This document shows, piece after piece, positions 51,370 through 58,818 of a stretch of 64,000 bases of DNA. This DNA comes from Sva-07 sp942492715 (GTDB lineage Bacteria > Actinomycetota > Acidimicrobiia > Acidimicrobiales > Ilumatobacteraceae). Made by a program: the position numbers and the translations under genes. The stretch's first letter is position 1. Each line of letters starts with the position of its first letter. Under the pieces are notes generated by a model, which saw only the letters and a program-made list of their open reading frames with translations, ran no database searches and was not told where the DNA came from. The stretch lies in the NCBI GenBank assembly GCA_942492715.1, contig CALOFW010000012.1, positions 620,001 through 684,000 of the forward strand. Reading direction: 5' to 3'.

Positions 51370-52056
51370 TCAGGACGGCCGTCGTGGTACCCGGGTGCGG
51401 CGCCGTTCGGTGCGTGCAACCCGGCGGCTCTGGCGTCGCGAGCGGCGGATCTCGATGCGTTCGGCGGTGACCGGGGCGACCGCTGCCTGCTTCCACACCT
51501 TGACGAATCGCTGGATCGCGGTGATCGAGGTGAGCACCAGCATGATCCAGAGGATCGGGATCAGGAGCACGGGGAACAGCAGGCCGACGCAGAGCGCGAT
51601 GATGCGCTCGGCGCGCTCCATCAGGCCGCCCTTCGCCTCGATGCCGAGCGACTCGGCCTTGGCGCGCTCGTAGCTGATGATGCTCGACACCGCCATCACG
51701 GCGAACGGCAGGATGCTCATGTAGGGCGACTCGGTGCTGGCGAAGTACCAGGCGATGCCGCCGAGCAGGAACGCATCGGTCACCCGGTCGACCGTGGAAT
51801 CGAAGAAGGCACCACGCTGACTCGCAGCATCGGTGGCCTTGGCGAGCGCTCCGTCGAAGAGATCGGGGAGCGCAGCGAGAATCACCAGGAGCAGGCCGAG
51901 GCGGAGCTGGCCCGCACCGATCGCCACCGCTGCGGCGATGCCGACGAGCAGGCCGAGGATCGTCAGGTGGTCGGGCGTCAGGCCGGTCTTCCGGAGCGCG
52001 TTCCCGATCGGCTTGACGGCCTTGTCGACCGGGGTCCGGAACTTGCCGTCGAACAT
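51370..52056 (-). CDS. pgsA1: CDP-alcohol phosphatidyltransferase (phosphatidylinositol phosphate synthase type)
   Basis: The 228-residue membrane enzyme transfers inositol phosphate to CDP-diacylglycerol. The CDP-OH motif reads DLFDGALAK...GAFFDSTVD, so the family Arg of AR is Lys here. The C-terminal tail is strongly basic (RRSRRQSRRVARTERRR). Position between the acyltransferase and HIT genes matches M. tuberculosis pgsA1, so it should supply phosphatidylinositol for PimA. Confidence 0.88.
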   Translation of the reverse strand: MFDGKFRTPVDKAVKPIGNALRKTGLTPDHLTILGLLVGIAAAVAIGAGQLRLGLLLVILAALPDLFDGALAKATDAASQRGAFFDSTVDRVTDAFLLGGIAWYFASTESPYMSILPFAVMAVSSIISYERAKAESLGIEAKGGLMERAERIIALCVGLLFPVLLIPILWIMLVLTSITAIQRFVKVWKQAAVAPVTAERIEIRRSRRQSRRVARTERRRTRVPRRPS

Positions 52057-52066
52057 CGATGAGACG

Positions 52067-52552
52067 CTATCGCGACTCGGGGGCGAGTTCGGGGTTGTCC
52101 TCGCTCAGGTGTTCGACGACGCGTCCGTCGACGGCGTCGACCAGCACCAGGGCCCGAGTGGTCGGGGGATCCTCGGCCGAGTAGCACATCACCCTCCAGG
52201 TGGGTCGGCTGCGCAGCCCCCGCCACACCTGTTGCGCCGACGCGTGGCCGACGGGATACCCCAGCGCCTGTTGCGCCGCCACCAGCGCCTCCTTCTCGTC
52301 GACGTGCATCCGCCAGCTCGACGTGATCGAGAACACGCCGACCGCCGCGAGCACGACGGCGGCCGCCAGCAGGCCCCCGTTGACGAAGGCCTCGTCGGGC
52401 AGGGTGACGTACACGATCACGCAGAGTGCCGCGATCGCGAGGTAGATCACGCCGGGCCACCGCCGGCGGCTGTTGTCGGGGAACTGGTACGGCCCGACGT
52501 ACCCACGCGGGTCGAGGTCGTCGGGGAGTTCGTCGCGCAGGTCGTCGGTCAT
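52067..52552 (-). CDS. Small membrane protein of unknown function
   Basis: The 161-residue protein has a Pro/Asp-rich N-terminus (DDLRDELPDDLDPRGYVGPY), two TM segments (VIYLAIAALCVIVYVTLP and GLLAAAVVLAAVGVFSI) and a soluble C-terminal domain of about 90 residues. I do not recognise the family. It is embedded between the HIT gene (5 bases after its stop) and pgsA (10 bases before its start), so it is probably part of the phospholipid unit. Confidence 0.7.
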   Translation of the reverse strand: MTDDLRDELPDDLDPRGYVGPYQFPDNSRRRWPGVIYLAIAALCVIVYVTLPDEAFVNGGLLAAAVVLAAVGVFSITSSWRMHVDEKEALVAAQQALGYPVGHASAQQVWRGLRSRPTWRVMCYSAEDPPTTRALVLVDAVDGRVVEHLSEDNPELAPESR

Positions 52553-52557
52553 CGTGA

Positions 52558-53085
52558 TCAGGCTACGGCCCAGGCCGCAGTGAGCTTCGCGGCGGTGACA
52601 TCGATCGACTCCGGGAGGTTCTGGGTGTTGGACACCGCCATCATGAAGTTCGAGTCTCCGGTCCAACGCGGCACGACGTGCACGTGGAGGTGGTCGGGGA
52701 CCGATCCGCCGGCCGGGCGCCCGAGGTTCAGCCCGACGTTGAGACCGTCGGGCCGGTAGACATCGCGCACCACGGCCACCGTCCGGGTGACGGTCGACCA
52801 GAGGTCGCTGGTCTCGTCGTCGGTGAGCTGCTCGAGGTCGGCGACCTCACGGAACGGCACGACGAGCACGTGGCCGATCGTGTACGGGAACAGGTTGCAG
52901 ATCACGAAGCACGTCGTCGACCGGTGCACGATGTGGGTGTCGGCGTCGGACGCGCCCGAGTTCAGGATCCGGGTGAACACCGAGCCTGCAGCACCGGGGT
53001 CCGACCGCGATGCCTCAGGGGCCGACCGCACGGGCGCGGCCGTCACGTACGTCGACCGCCAGCCGGACCAGATCCGTTCGATCAT
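52558..53085 (-). CDS. HIT family nucleotide hydrolase/phosphorylase
   Basis: The 175-residue protein has the HIT triad HLHVHVVPRW and GLNVGLNLGRPAGGSVPDH. The M. tuberculosis counterpart Rv2613c is an Ap4A phosphorylase. The ATG at 53085 is 7 bases after the thrS stop. Ap4A is made by aminoacyl-tRNA synthetases, so the link to thrS is functional as well as positional. Confidence 0.88.
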   Translation of the reverse strand: MIERIWSGWRSTYVTAAPVRSAPEASRSDPGAAGSVFTRILNSGASDADTHIVHRSTTCFVICNLFPYTIGHVLVVPFREVADLEQLTDDETSDLWSTVTRTVAVVRDVYRPDGLNVGLNLGRPAGGSVPDHLHVHVVPRWTGDSNFMMAVSNTQNLPESIDVTAAKLTAAWAVA

Positions 53086-53092
53086 CGCGCCT

Positions 53093-55075
53093 TCAGACAC
53101 CGAGCGCGGCCGACTCCGCGCTCGCGACCTCGTGGCGCAACTGCTCGACGAACGAGGTGAGATCGACGCCGCGTTCGACGTCGCCGCCGCGAGGGTTGAC
53201 TCCGACGGTGCCGGCCGCCACGTCGTCGTCGCCCACCACGAGCACGTAGGGGATCTTCTCCAGCTTCGCGTTGCGGATGCGCTTGCCCAGTCCGTCGTCG
53301 GCCACCACGGTGTCGACCCGGGCACCGGCTGCCTCCAACGCCTCGACCACGGTCGCCGCGTAGGCCTCGTGTGCCTCGGCAACCGCGAGCACCCGGACCT
53401 GGACCGGAGCGAGCCAGGTCGGGAACGCTCCGGCGTAGTGCTCGAGGAGCACCCCGAAGAACCGTTCGATCGACCCGAAGAGCGCGCGGTGCAGCATGAT
53501 CGGGCGGTGCCGGTTGTTGTCGGCGCCGACGTACTCGAGATCGAAGCGCTCGGGGAGCTGGAAGTCGGCCTGGATCGTCGACAGCTGCCACGACCGCCCG
53601 ATCGCATCGCGGACGTCGATGTCGATCTTCGGGCCGTAGAACGCGGCTTCGCCCTCCTTGACGGCGTACTCCAGTCCGTGCGCGTCGAGCGCCTCACGCA
53701 GTGCCTCGGTGGCCTCGTCCCAGATCTCGTCGGATCCGATGTACTTGTCGGGATCCTTGGTCGACAGGTTGAACGTGAAGTCCTCGAAGCCGAACGCCCG
53801 CAACACCGACAGCACGAAGTCGAGCAGGCTCGCGACCTCTTCCGCCATCTGCTCCTTGGTGCAGAAGATGTGGCTGTCGTCCTGCGTGAACCCGCGGATG
53901 CGCATCAGACCGTGCAGCGTGCCGGCACGCTCGTAGCGGTACACGTTGCCGAGTTCGAACAGCCTCAGCGGGAGTTCGCGGTAGCTGCGCTGGCGACTGC
54001 GGAAGATCAGGCAGTGCATCGGGCAGTTCATCGGCTTCATGTAGTACGTGCCGTTGTCCATCTCCATCGGCGGGTACATGCCGTCGGCGTACCACTGCAG
54101 GTGGCCGGAGGTCTCGAAGAGCTTGCCGTTGGCGAGATGCGGCGTGTACACGAACTCGTAGCCGCCGTGTTCGTGGCGCAGCCGGCTGTAGTCCTCCATC
54201 AGCTTGCGGACGATCGCGCCCTTCGGGTGCCACACGGCGAGGCCGCCGCCGAGTTCGTGGGGGAAGCTGAGCAGGTCGAGTTCGGTGGCGAGCTTGCGGT
54301 GATCGCGTTTGAGCGCCTCCTCCAACTGGTGGAGGTGTTCGGCGAGCGCCTGTTTCGACTCCCACGCCGTGCCGTAGATGCGCTGCAGCATCGGACCCTT
54401 CTCGTTGCCCCGCCAGTACGCGCCGGACACGCGCTGCAGCTTGAAGAACCCGAGCTTGCCGGTGGAGGGAACGTGCGGGCCGACACACATGTCGACGAAC
54501 GAATCGGTGTTGCGGTACGCACTGATCACACCACCCTCGCCCACCTCTGCGGCGTCCTCGTTGTCGGCTTCCGCCGATTCGACGCGCTCGATGATCTCGA
54601 CCTTGTACGGCTGGTCGGCGAAGAGTTCCTTGGCCTCGGCCATCGACATCTCCGAGCGGATGAACGGCTGGTTCGCCTTGACGATCTCGCGCATCTCGGC
54701 CTCGATGCGCTCCAGGTCGTCGTCGCTGAACGTCGCACCGCCCGGGAGCTCGAAGTCGTAGTAGAACCCGTTCTCGATCGCGGGACCGATCGAGAACTTC
54801 GCGCCCGGGAACAGACGGGTCACCGCCTGCGCCATCACGTGGGCCGTCGAGTGCCGCAGTACGTGACGGCCCTCGTCGGTGCCTGCGGTGACGATCGAGA
54901 CCACGGCACCGTCGGGCAGGGGCGCGGTCAGATCGGTTTCGCGGCCGTCGACGACGGCAGCGACGGCCGCCTTCCTGAGACCGGAACCGATCGACGCCGC
55001 CAGGTCGAGGGCGGTGGCGTCGGCGGCCAGCTCTCGCTCGGATCCGTCGGGGAGGGAGACCGTGATGTTCGACAT
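53093..55075 (-). CDS. thrS: Threonyl-tRNA synthetase
   Basis: The 660-residue class II synthetase has an N-terminal TGS domain (ITVSLPDGSERELAADAT), an editing domain (HVLRHSTAHVMAQAV), catalytic motifs (MNCPMHCLIFRSRQRSYREL, RGFTQDDSHIFC) and an anticodon domain. It begins the thrS-HIT-unknown-pgsA-acyltransferase series, each a few bases apart. No T-box is visible; the upstream 92 bases are too short for one. Confidence 0.96.
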   Translation of the reverse strand: MSNITVSLPDGSERELAADATALDLAASIGSGLRKAAVAAVVDGRETDLTAPLPDGAVVSIVTAGTDEGRHVLRHSTAHVMAQAVTRLFPGAKFSIGPAIENGFYYDFELPGGATFSDDDLERIEAEMREIVKANQPFIRSEMSMAEAKELFADQPYKVEIIERVESAEADNEDAAEVGEGGVISAYRNTDSFVDMCVGPHVPSTGKLGFFKLQRVSGAYWRGNEKGPMLQRIYGTAWESKQALAEHLHQLEEALKRDHRKLATELDLLSFPHELGGGLAVWHPKGAIVRKLMEDYSRLRHEHGGYEFVYTPHLANGKLFETSGHLQWYADGMYPPMEMDNGTYYMKPMNCPMHCLIFRSRQRSYRELPLRLFELGNVYRYERAGTLHGLMRIRGFTQDDSHIFCTKEQMAEEVASLLDFVLSVLRAFGFEDFTFNLSTKDPDKYIGSDEIWDEATEALREALDAHGLEYAVKEGEAAFYGPKIDIDVRDAIGRSWQLSTIQADFQLPERFDLEYVGADNNRHRPIMLHRALFGSIERFFGVLLEHYAGAFPTWLAPVQVRVLAVAEAHEAYAATVVEALEAAGARVDTVVADDGLGKRIRNAKLEKIPYVLVVGDDDVAAGTVGVNPRGGDVERGVDLTSFVEQLRHEVASAESAALGV

Positions 55076-55084
55076 GCGACCGTC

Positions 55085-55109
55085 AGGATAGGAGGGTCGG
55101 TCACCGACC
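55085..55109 (-). promoter_or_regulatory. thrS: Candidate thrS -10 and overlapping palindrome
   Basis: TATCCT on the minus strand (55090-55085) lies 9 bases before the thrS ATG. GGTCGGT-C-ACCGACC, a perfect 15-base palindrome at 55095-55109, occupies the spacer just upstream, where a bound regulator would block the polymerase. Confidence 0.38.
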
Positions 55110-55167
55110 AGCGCTGAGGTTTGCTCCGGACGTGGCCCGATCCGAGCGAGCGGACGCGCGTCGGCGG

Positions 55168-55953
55168 TCAGTTGCCGGCGACGAGGGTGAGCTCGCGCTC
55201 GATGCCGGACGGCCGTGGCGGGATGTCGGGGGCCGGATCGGCGACCGACGACACACGAGCGGCAACCGTCGGTTCGGTCTCGGCCGTGGCCCCGGCGTAC
55301 GAGTTGACGTAGGTCTGACCCGTGAGCTCCCGGATCTCGTACATGACCTCGTCGATCATCGATCGCCAGGCGATGTGTTCGGCACCTCGTCCGCGATATC
55401 GCTCGGGCCGGATCGGCCGACCGATCTTGATCTGGCAGCTGCTGAACAGCTTGGGCATCTTCGCGTCCGGCGGCTGGATCTGGTCGGTGCCGATCACGCC
55501 GACGGGGAAGATCGGGCAGTCGAGCTTCATCGCGAGGCGAGCGGCGCCGGTGCGTCCCTTGTGGAGGTTGCCGTTGCGACTGCGGGTGCCCTCGGGGAAG
55601 ATCCCGAACAGTTCGCCACGGCGGAGCACCGCTTCAGCGGCGTCGAGTGCGGCGGTGCTCTTGTCGCCACCGGAGCGGTCGATCGGGATCATGCCCATCG
55701 CCGGGAAGAGGTACTTGGTCTTCCACGAGTCCATGTACTCCGCCTTGCCCACGAAGGAGATGTTCCGCGGCACGGTGAGCATCAGGAACGCCGAGTCGAG
55801 GAAGCTGACGTGGTTCGGGCACAGGATCGCCGGGCCCTCCACCGGCAGCCGCTCGTAGCCGCTCAGCTCGATGTCCCACAGCAGATTGGAGACCGGACGG
55901 CCCAGCTTGCGCACCCTGCGCTGCATCGCGCCTGCTCCCGGGTCGTCTGTCAC
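55168..55953 (-). CDS. 1-acyl-sn-glycerol-3-phosphate acyltransferase (PlsC-like)
   Basis: The 261-residue protein has the acyltransferase motifs NHVSFLD (H-x4-D) and FPEGTRSRNG, with IPIDRSGGDKS and an N-terminal hydrophobic approach. It should acylate lysophosphatidate or a related lipid. The C-terminal 50 residues are low-complexity Ala/Pro. GTG 55953 (VTDDPGAGAM) is favoured by TACTCT 7 bases upstream; an internal ATG at 55926 is possible. Confidence 0.85.
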   Translation of the reverse strand: MTDDPGAGAMQRRVRKLGRPVSNLLWDIELSGYERLPVEGPAILCPNHVSFLDSAFLMLTVPRNISFVGKAEYMDSWKTKYLFPAMGMIPIDRSGGDKSTAALDAAEAVLRRGELFGIFPEGTRSRNGNLHKGRTGAARLAMKLDCPIFPVGVIGTDQIQPPDAKMPKLFSSCQIKIGRPIRPERYRGRGAEHIAWRSMIDEVMYEIRELTGQTYVNSYAGATAETEPTVAARVSSVADPAPDIPPRPSGIERELTLVAGN

Positions 55954-55960
55954 GTCCGAC

Positions 55961-55989
55961 AGAGTAGACCGCACAAACGCACATTTGAA
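55961..55989 (-). promoter_or_regulatory. Candidate promoter of the plsC-like gene
   Basis: On the minus strand TTCAAA (55989-55984), a 17-base spacer and TACTCT (55966-55961) precede the GTG by 7 bases, giving a near-leaderless transcript. This is the best-spaced -35/-10 pair I found. Confidence 0.42.
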
Positions 55990-56084
55990 GCGCCACCGCG
56001 AAAAATGCCTGGGTTGTCGCGCCGGGCGCGCCCATCCGGGCACTTTCAGGGGGTCGGGGCGGGTCGGTGGGCCGGTGGTGGGGT

Positions 56085-57203
56085 TCAGTCGAGCTCGATG
56101 CCGAGCAGCGCGGCTGCTTCGCCGACACCCGCCCCGGCGCGTGCGGCGGCATCGACCGCGGCGATCGCTCCGGGTGTGTCGAGGTCGTCGTCGAGCCGAG
56201 CACGGACCTCGTCGAGCAGGTCGGGGTTGGATCCGCCTCGCTCGTTCCATGCGTCGAGCCGGGCTGCATTGCGCGGCATCAGCCCGTCGTCCCACTCCCA
56301 CTCGGTGCGGTAGTGGTGTTCGATGATGCCGAGACGGATCACCCTGGGGTCCCAGGTCTCGCGGAGTTGATCGACGAAGACCAGGTTGCCGAGGCTCTTC
56401 GACATCTTCTCGCCGTCCTTGTGGATCAGCGCGGTGTGCATCCAGTGCTTCACGAACGGCTCGCCCGTGGCAGCCTCCGACTGGGCCCGTTCACACTCGT
56501 GATGCGGGAAGATCAGGTCCGCTCCCCCGCCGTGCAGGTCGATCGTGGTACCGAGCTCACGCAATGCGAGCGCAGAACACTCGATGTGCCAACCGGGTCG
56601 GCCGGGGCCCCACATCGTGTCCCAGCTCGGCTCGTCGGCCGCCGACGGATGCCAGAGCACGAAGTCGAGCGGTGAGCGCTTGTTGGGGTCGTCGATGTTG
56701 CCGCCCCGCTCCTTGGCGAGCACGAGCATCTCGTCGTCGCTGTAGTGGCTGAGCGAGCCGAACGATCCGAACCTGGAGACGTCGAAGTAGACCGAGCCAC
56801 CGGACTCGTACGCGAACCCCCGGTCGAGGACCATCCCGATGAACCCGCGGATGTCCGGGATCGCCGACGACGCCCTCGGTGTGGCCGCGACCGGCAGCGC
56901 GTTCAGCGCCTCCATGTCGCGTTCGAACCTCGCCTCCTCGCCGGCAGCGAGGTCGAGGTAGTGCACACCGAGTTCACGGGCCTTCGCGAACAACGGGTCG
57001 TCGACGTCGGTGACGTTGCGGATGCACCGCACCGTGTGGCCCTTGTCGAGCAGCCGACGCTGCAGCACGTCGTAGGCGATGAAGGTCGCCGCATGACCGA
57101 GGTGCGTGGCGTCGTACGGCGTGATGCCACACGTGTACATGAGCACGTTGTCGTTGGGTTCGAACGCAACGATGGCGCGCCGCGCCGTGTCGTAGAGCTG
57201 CAT
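56085..57203 (-). CDS. mshC: Cysteine--GlcN-Ins ligase (mycothiol biosynthesis)
   Basis: The 372-residue CysS-like enzyme links cysteine to glucosaminyl-inositol with ATP in mycothiol synthesis. It carries TCGITPYDATHLGHA (zinc Cys and the HIGH motif), where CysRS normally has a CGPTVYD-like sequence, and KMSKSLGN. It lacks the CysRS anticodon domain. ATG 57203 overlaps the F420-reductase stop (TGATG); GTG 57206 one codon earlier is equally possible. Confidence 0.91.
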   Translation of the reverse strand: MQLYDTARRAIVAFEPNDNVLMYTCGITPYDATHLGHAATFIAYDVLQRRLLDKGHTVRCIRNVTDVDDPLFAKARELGVHYLDLAAGEEARFERDMEALNALPVAATPRASSAIPDIRGFIGMVLDRGFAYESGGSVYFDVSRFGSFGSLSHYSDDEMLVLAKERGGNIDDPNKRSPLDFVLWHPSAADEPSWDTMWGPGRPGWHIECSALALRELGTTIDLHGGGADLIFPHHECERAQSEAATGEPFVKHWMHTALIHKDGEKMSKSLGNLVFVDQLRETWDPRVIRLGIIEHHYRTEWEWDDGLMPRNAARLDAWNERGGSNPDLLDEVRARLDDDLDTPGAIAAVDAAARAGAGVGEAAALLGIELD

Positions 57204-57883
57204 CACCCGGCGTCAACAGCGCGAGGGTCTCGTTTGATTCCCGTGAGCTTCGGAGCGACCCGGGTCTTGTACCGCACGTTGAGCTGCAGCAGTACGGCGG
57301 TGAACGCCTCGATCGCCGTGGCGTTCGACAGCTCGCCGGCATCGAGCGGTCGACATCCGGGAAAGTCGGCGACGATGTCGCTGACGGTCTTCACGGCGGC
57401 CGCATCGTCGCCGCAGATCAGCACGTCGGAATCGATCGGGTGGTCGATCTCCCCCAACTCGGCAGCCGGGAGGTGGTGGAAGGCGGCGACCACCCGACAT
57501 CTGGGGACGGCCGCCTGCACGTGCGCGGCCACGCTGCCGCGCGGCGGCACGAGTGGCTGGAACTCCTTGTTGACACGAACGAGCGCGTTGGCCATCGAGA
57601 TGACGATCTTGCCGGCCATGGCATCTTCGTTCTCCTGCGCCGTGCCGGCAGCGGAATCCCACGGTGTGGCGATGACGATCAGGTCGCAGTTCGCGGCGTC
57701 GGCGTTGTCGCCCGCCTCGAGGAGGTCGGCGAGGTGTGGCCACTTCGCGATGAGCTTGTCGCGTGCCTCCATGGCGCGGTACTTCGACCTGGAGCCGATG
57801 ACCGTTGGGTAGCCGATGCTCGCGAGCCGAGCAGCGAGCCCGCTGCCTGCCGGTCCGGTGCCGCCGAGAATGCCGATGCGCAT
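57203..57883 (-). CDS. NADPH:F420 oxidoreductase-like protein
   Basis: The 226-residue protein has the cofactor loop ILGGTGPAGSGLAARLASIGY with IGSRSKYRA, as in F420-dependent NADP reductases (Fno/NpdG), followed by VIATPWDSA and VVAAFHHLPAAEL. It moves hydride between F420 and NADP(H). It is divergent from inhA (69 bases between starts) and overlaps mshC, so two redox cofactors are handled together. CACGCT lies 6 bases before the ATG. Confidence 0.85.
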   Translation of the reverse strand: MRIGILGGTGPAGSGLAARLASIGYPTVIGSRSKYRAMEARDKLIAKWPHLADLLEAGDNADAANCDLIVIATPWDSAAGTAQENEDAMAGKIVISMANALVRVNKEFQPLVPPRGSVAAHVQAAVPRCRVVAAFHHLPAAELGEIDHPIDSDVLICGDDAAAVKTVSDIVADFPGCRPLDAGELSNATAIEAFTAVLLQLNVRYKTRVAPKLTGIKRDPRAVDAG

Positions 57884-57939
57884 GGTGACAGCGTGGCACA
57901 CGGGCGAGACGAAGCTCCAAGGCGCCGCCCCCGATGATC

Positions 57940-57945
57940 TACGGT
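57940..57945 (+). promoter_or_regulatory. Candidate -10 of inhA (leaderless type)
   Basis: TACGGT is followed by 7 bases and the ATG at 57953. Confidence 0.45.
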
Positions 57946-57952
57946 CCGGTCC

Positions 57953-58720
57953 ATGGGTCTGCTCGACGGCAAGAAGATCGTGATCACCGGCGTCCTCACC
58001 GATGCCTCGCTGGCGTTCGGGGTGGCTGAGCTCGCGCTCGCCGAGGGTGCCGAGATCGTGCTCACCGGCGCCGGACGTGCGTTGTCGCTGACGCAGCGCA
58101 CCGCGCGCAAGCTCGGCGACGGCATCGACGTGTACGAACTCGACGTGACCGTGCCTGCCCACGGGGTGGCGGTACGCGAGGCGCTCGCCGAGAAGTGGGG
58201 GCACGTCGACGGCGTCGTCCACTCGATCGGCTTCGCCCCGGAGGTCTGCCTCGGTGACGACTTCCTCGCGGCCCAGTGGGAGGACGTCGCCGTGGCGATG
58301 CACATCTCGGCCTACTCGCTCAAGGCGCTCGCCGATGCCTTCCTCCCGCTGATGAGCGAGGGAGGATCGTTCGTCGGCTTCGACTTCGACAACCGGCAGG
58401 CATGGCCGGCCTACAACTGGATGGGCGTGGCGAAGTCGGCACTCCAGAGCGTGTCGCGGTATCTCGCCAAGGAGGTCGGCCCGAAGGGGATCCGCTCGAA
58501 CCTCGTCGCGGCCGGCCCGATCAAGACGATGGCGGCGAGGTCGATCCCCGGCTTCGCGGTGTTCGAGGACACCTGGGACGGGCGTGCTCCGCTCGGCTGG
58601 GACGTCACCGACTCCGCACCGGTCGCCAGGGCCTGCGTCGCCCTGCTGTCCGACTGGTTTCCCGCCACCACCGGCGAGATCATCCACGTCGACGGCGGCT
58701 ACCACGCCATGGGCGCCTGA
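57953..58720 (+). CDS. inhA: Enoyl-ACP reductase (InhA/FabI type)
   Basis: The 255-residue NADH-dependent SDR reduces enoyl-ACP in FAS-II. It has the start GLLDGKKIVITGVLTDASLAF, the catalytic YNWMGVAKSAL (Tyr-x6-Lys), GPIKTMAA and the C-terminal LLSDWFPATTGEIIHVDGG, closer to mycobacterial InhA than to proteobacterial FabI. Other FAS-II genes are not in the window. Confidence 0.93.
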   Translation: MGLLDGKKIVITGVLTDASLAFGVAELALAEGAEIVLTGAGRALSLTQRTARKLGDGIDVYELDVTVPAHGVAVREALAEKWGHVDGVVHSIGFAPEVCLGDDFLAAQWEDVAVAMHISAYSLKALADAFLPLMSEGGSFVGFDFDNRQAWPAYNWMGVAKSALQSVSRYLAKEVGPKGIRSNLVAAGPIKTMAARSIPGFAVFEDTWDGRAPLGWDVTDSAPVARACVALLSDWFPATTGEIIHVDGGYHAMGA

Positions 58721-58735
58721 ACGGGCGACGCTCGG

Positions 58736-58810
58736 CCGTACCCCCACCGTTCTCGTGAACCAGATGCGGCCTGGGTGCGCACGTTGTTCACGAGAACGGT
58801 GGGGGTACGG
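58736..58810. repeat. Inverted repeat, 25-base perfect arms with 25-base loop
   Basis: The left arm is 58736-58760 and the right arm 58786-58810, exact reverse complements (left arm begins CCGTACCCCCACCGTTC). It lies between inhA and the DUF255 gene. The right arm ends inside TACGGT, the likely -10 of the DUF255 gene, and the left arm places a mirror-image TACGG pointing outward. It could be an inhA terminator, an operator, or a small dispersed element. Confidence 0.88.
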
Positions 58811-58811
58811 T
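58806..58811 (+). promoter_or_regulatory. Candidate -10 of the DUF255 gene
   Basis: TACGGT is followed by 7 bases and GTG 58819. Five of its six bases belong to the right arm of the inverted repeat, so arm pairing or protein binding could control it. Confidence 0.42.
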
Positions 58812-58818
58812 CGACGGG

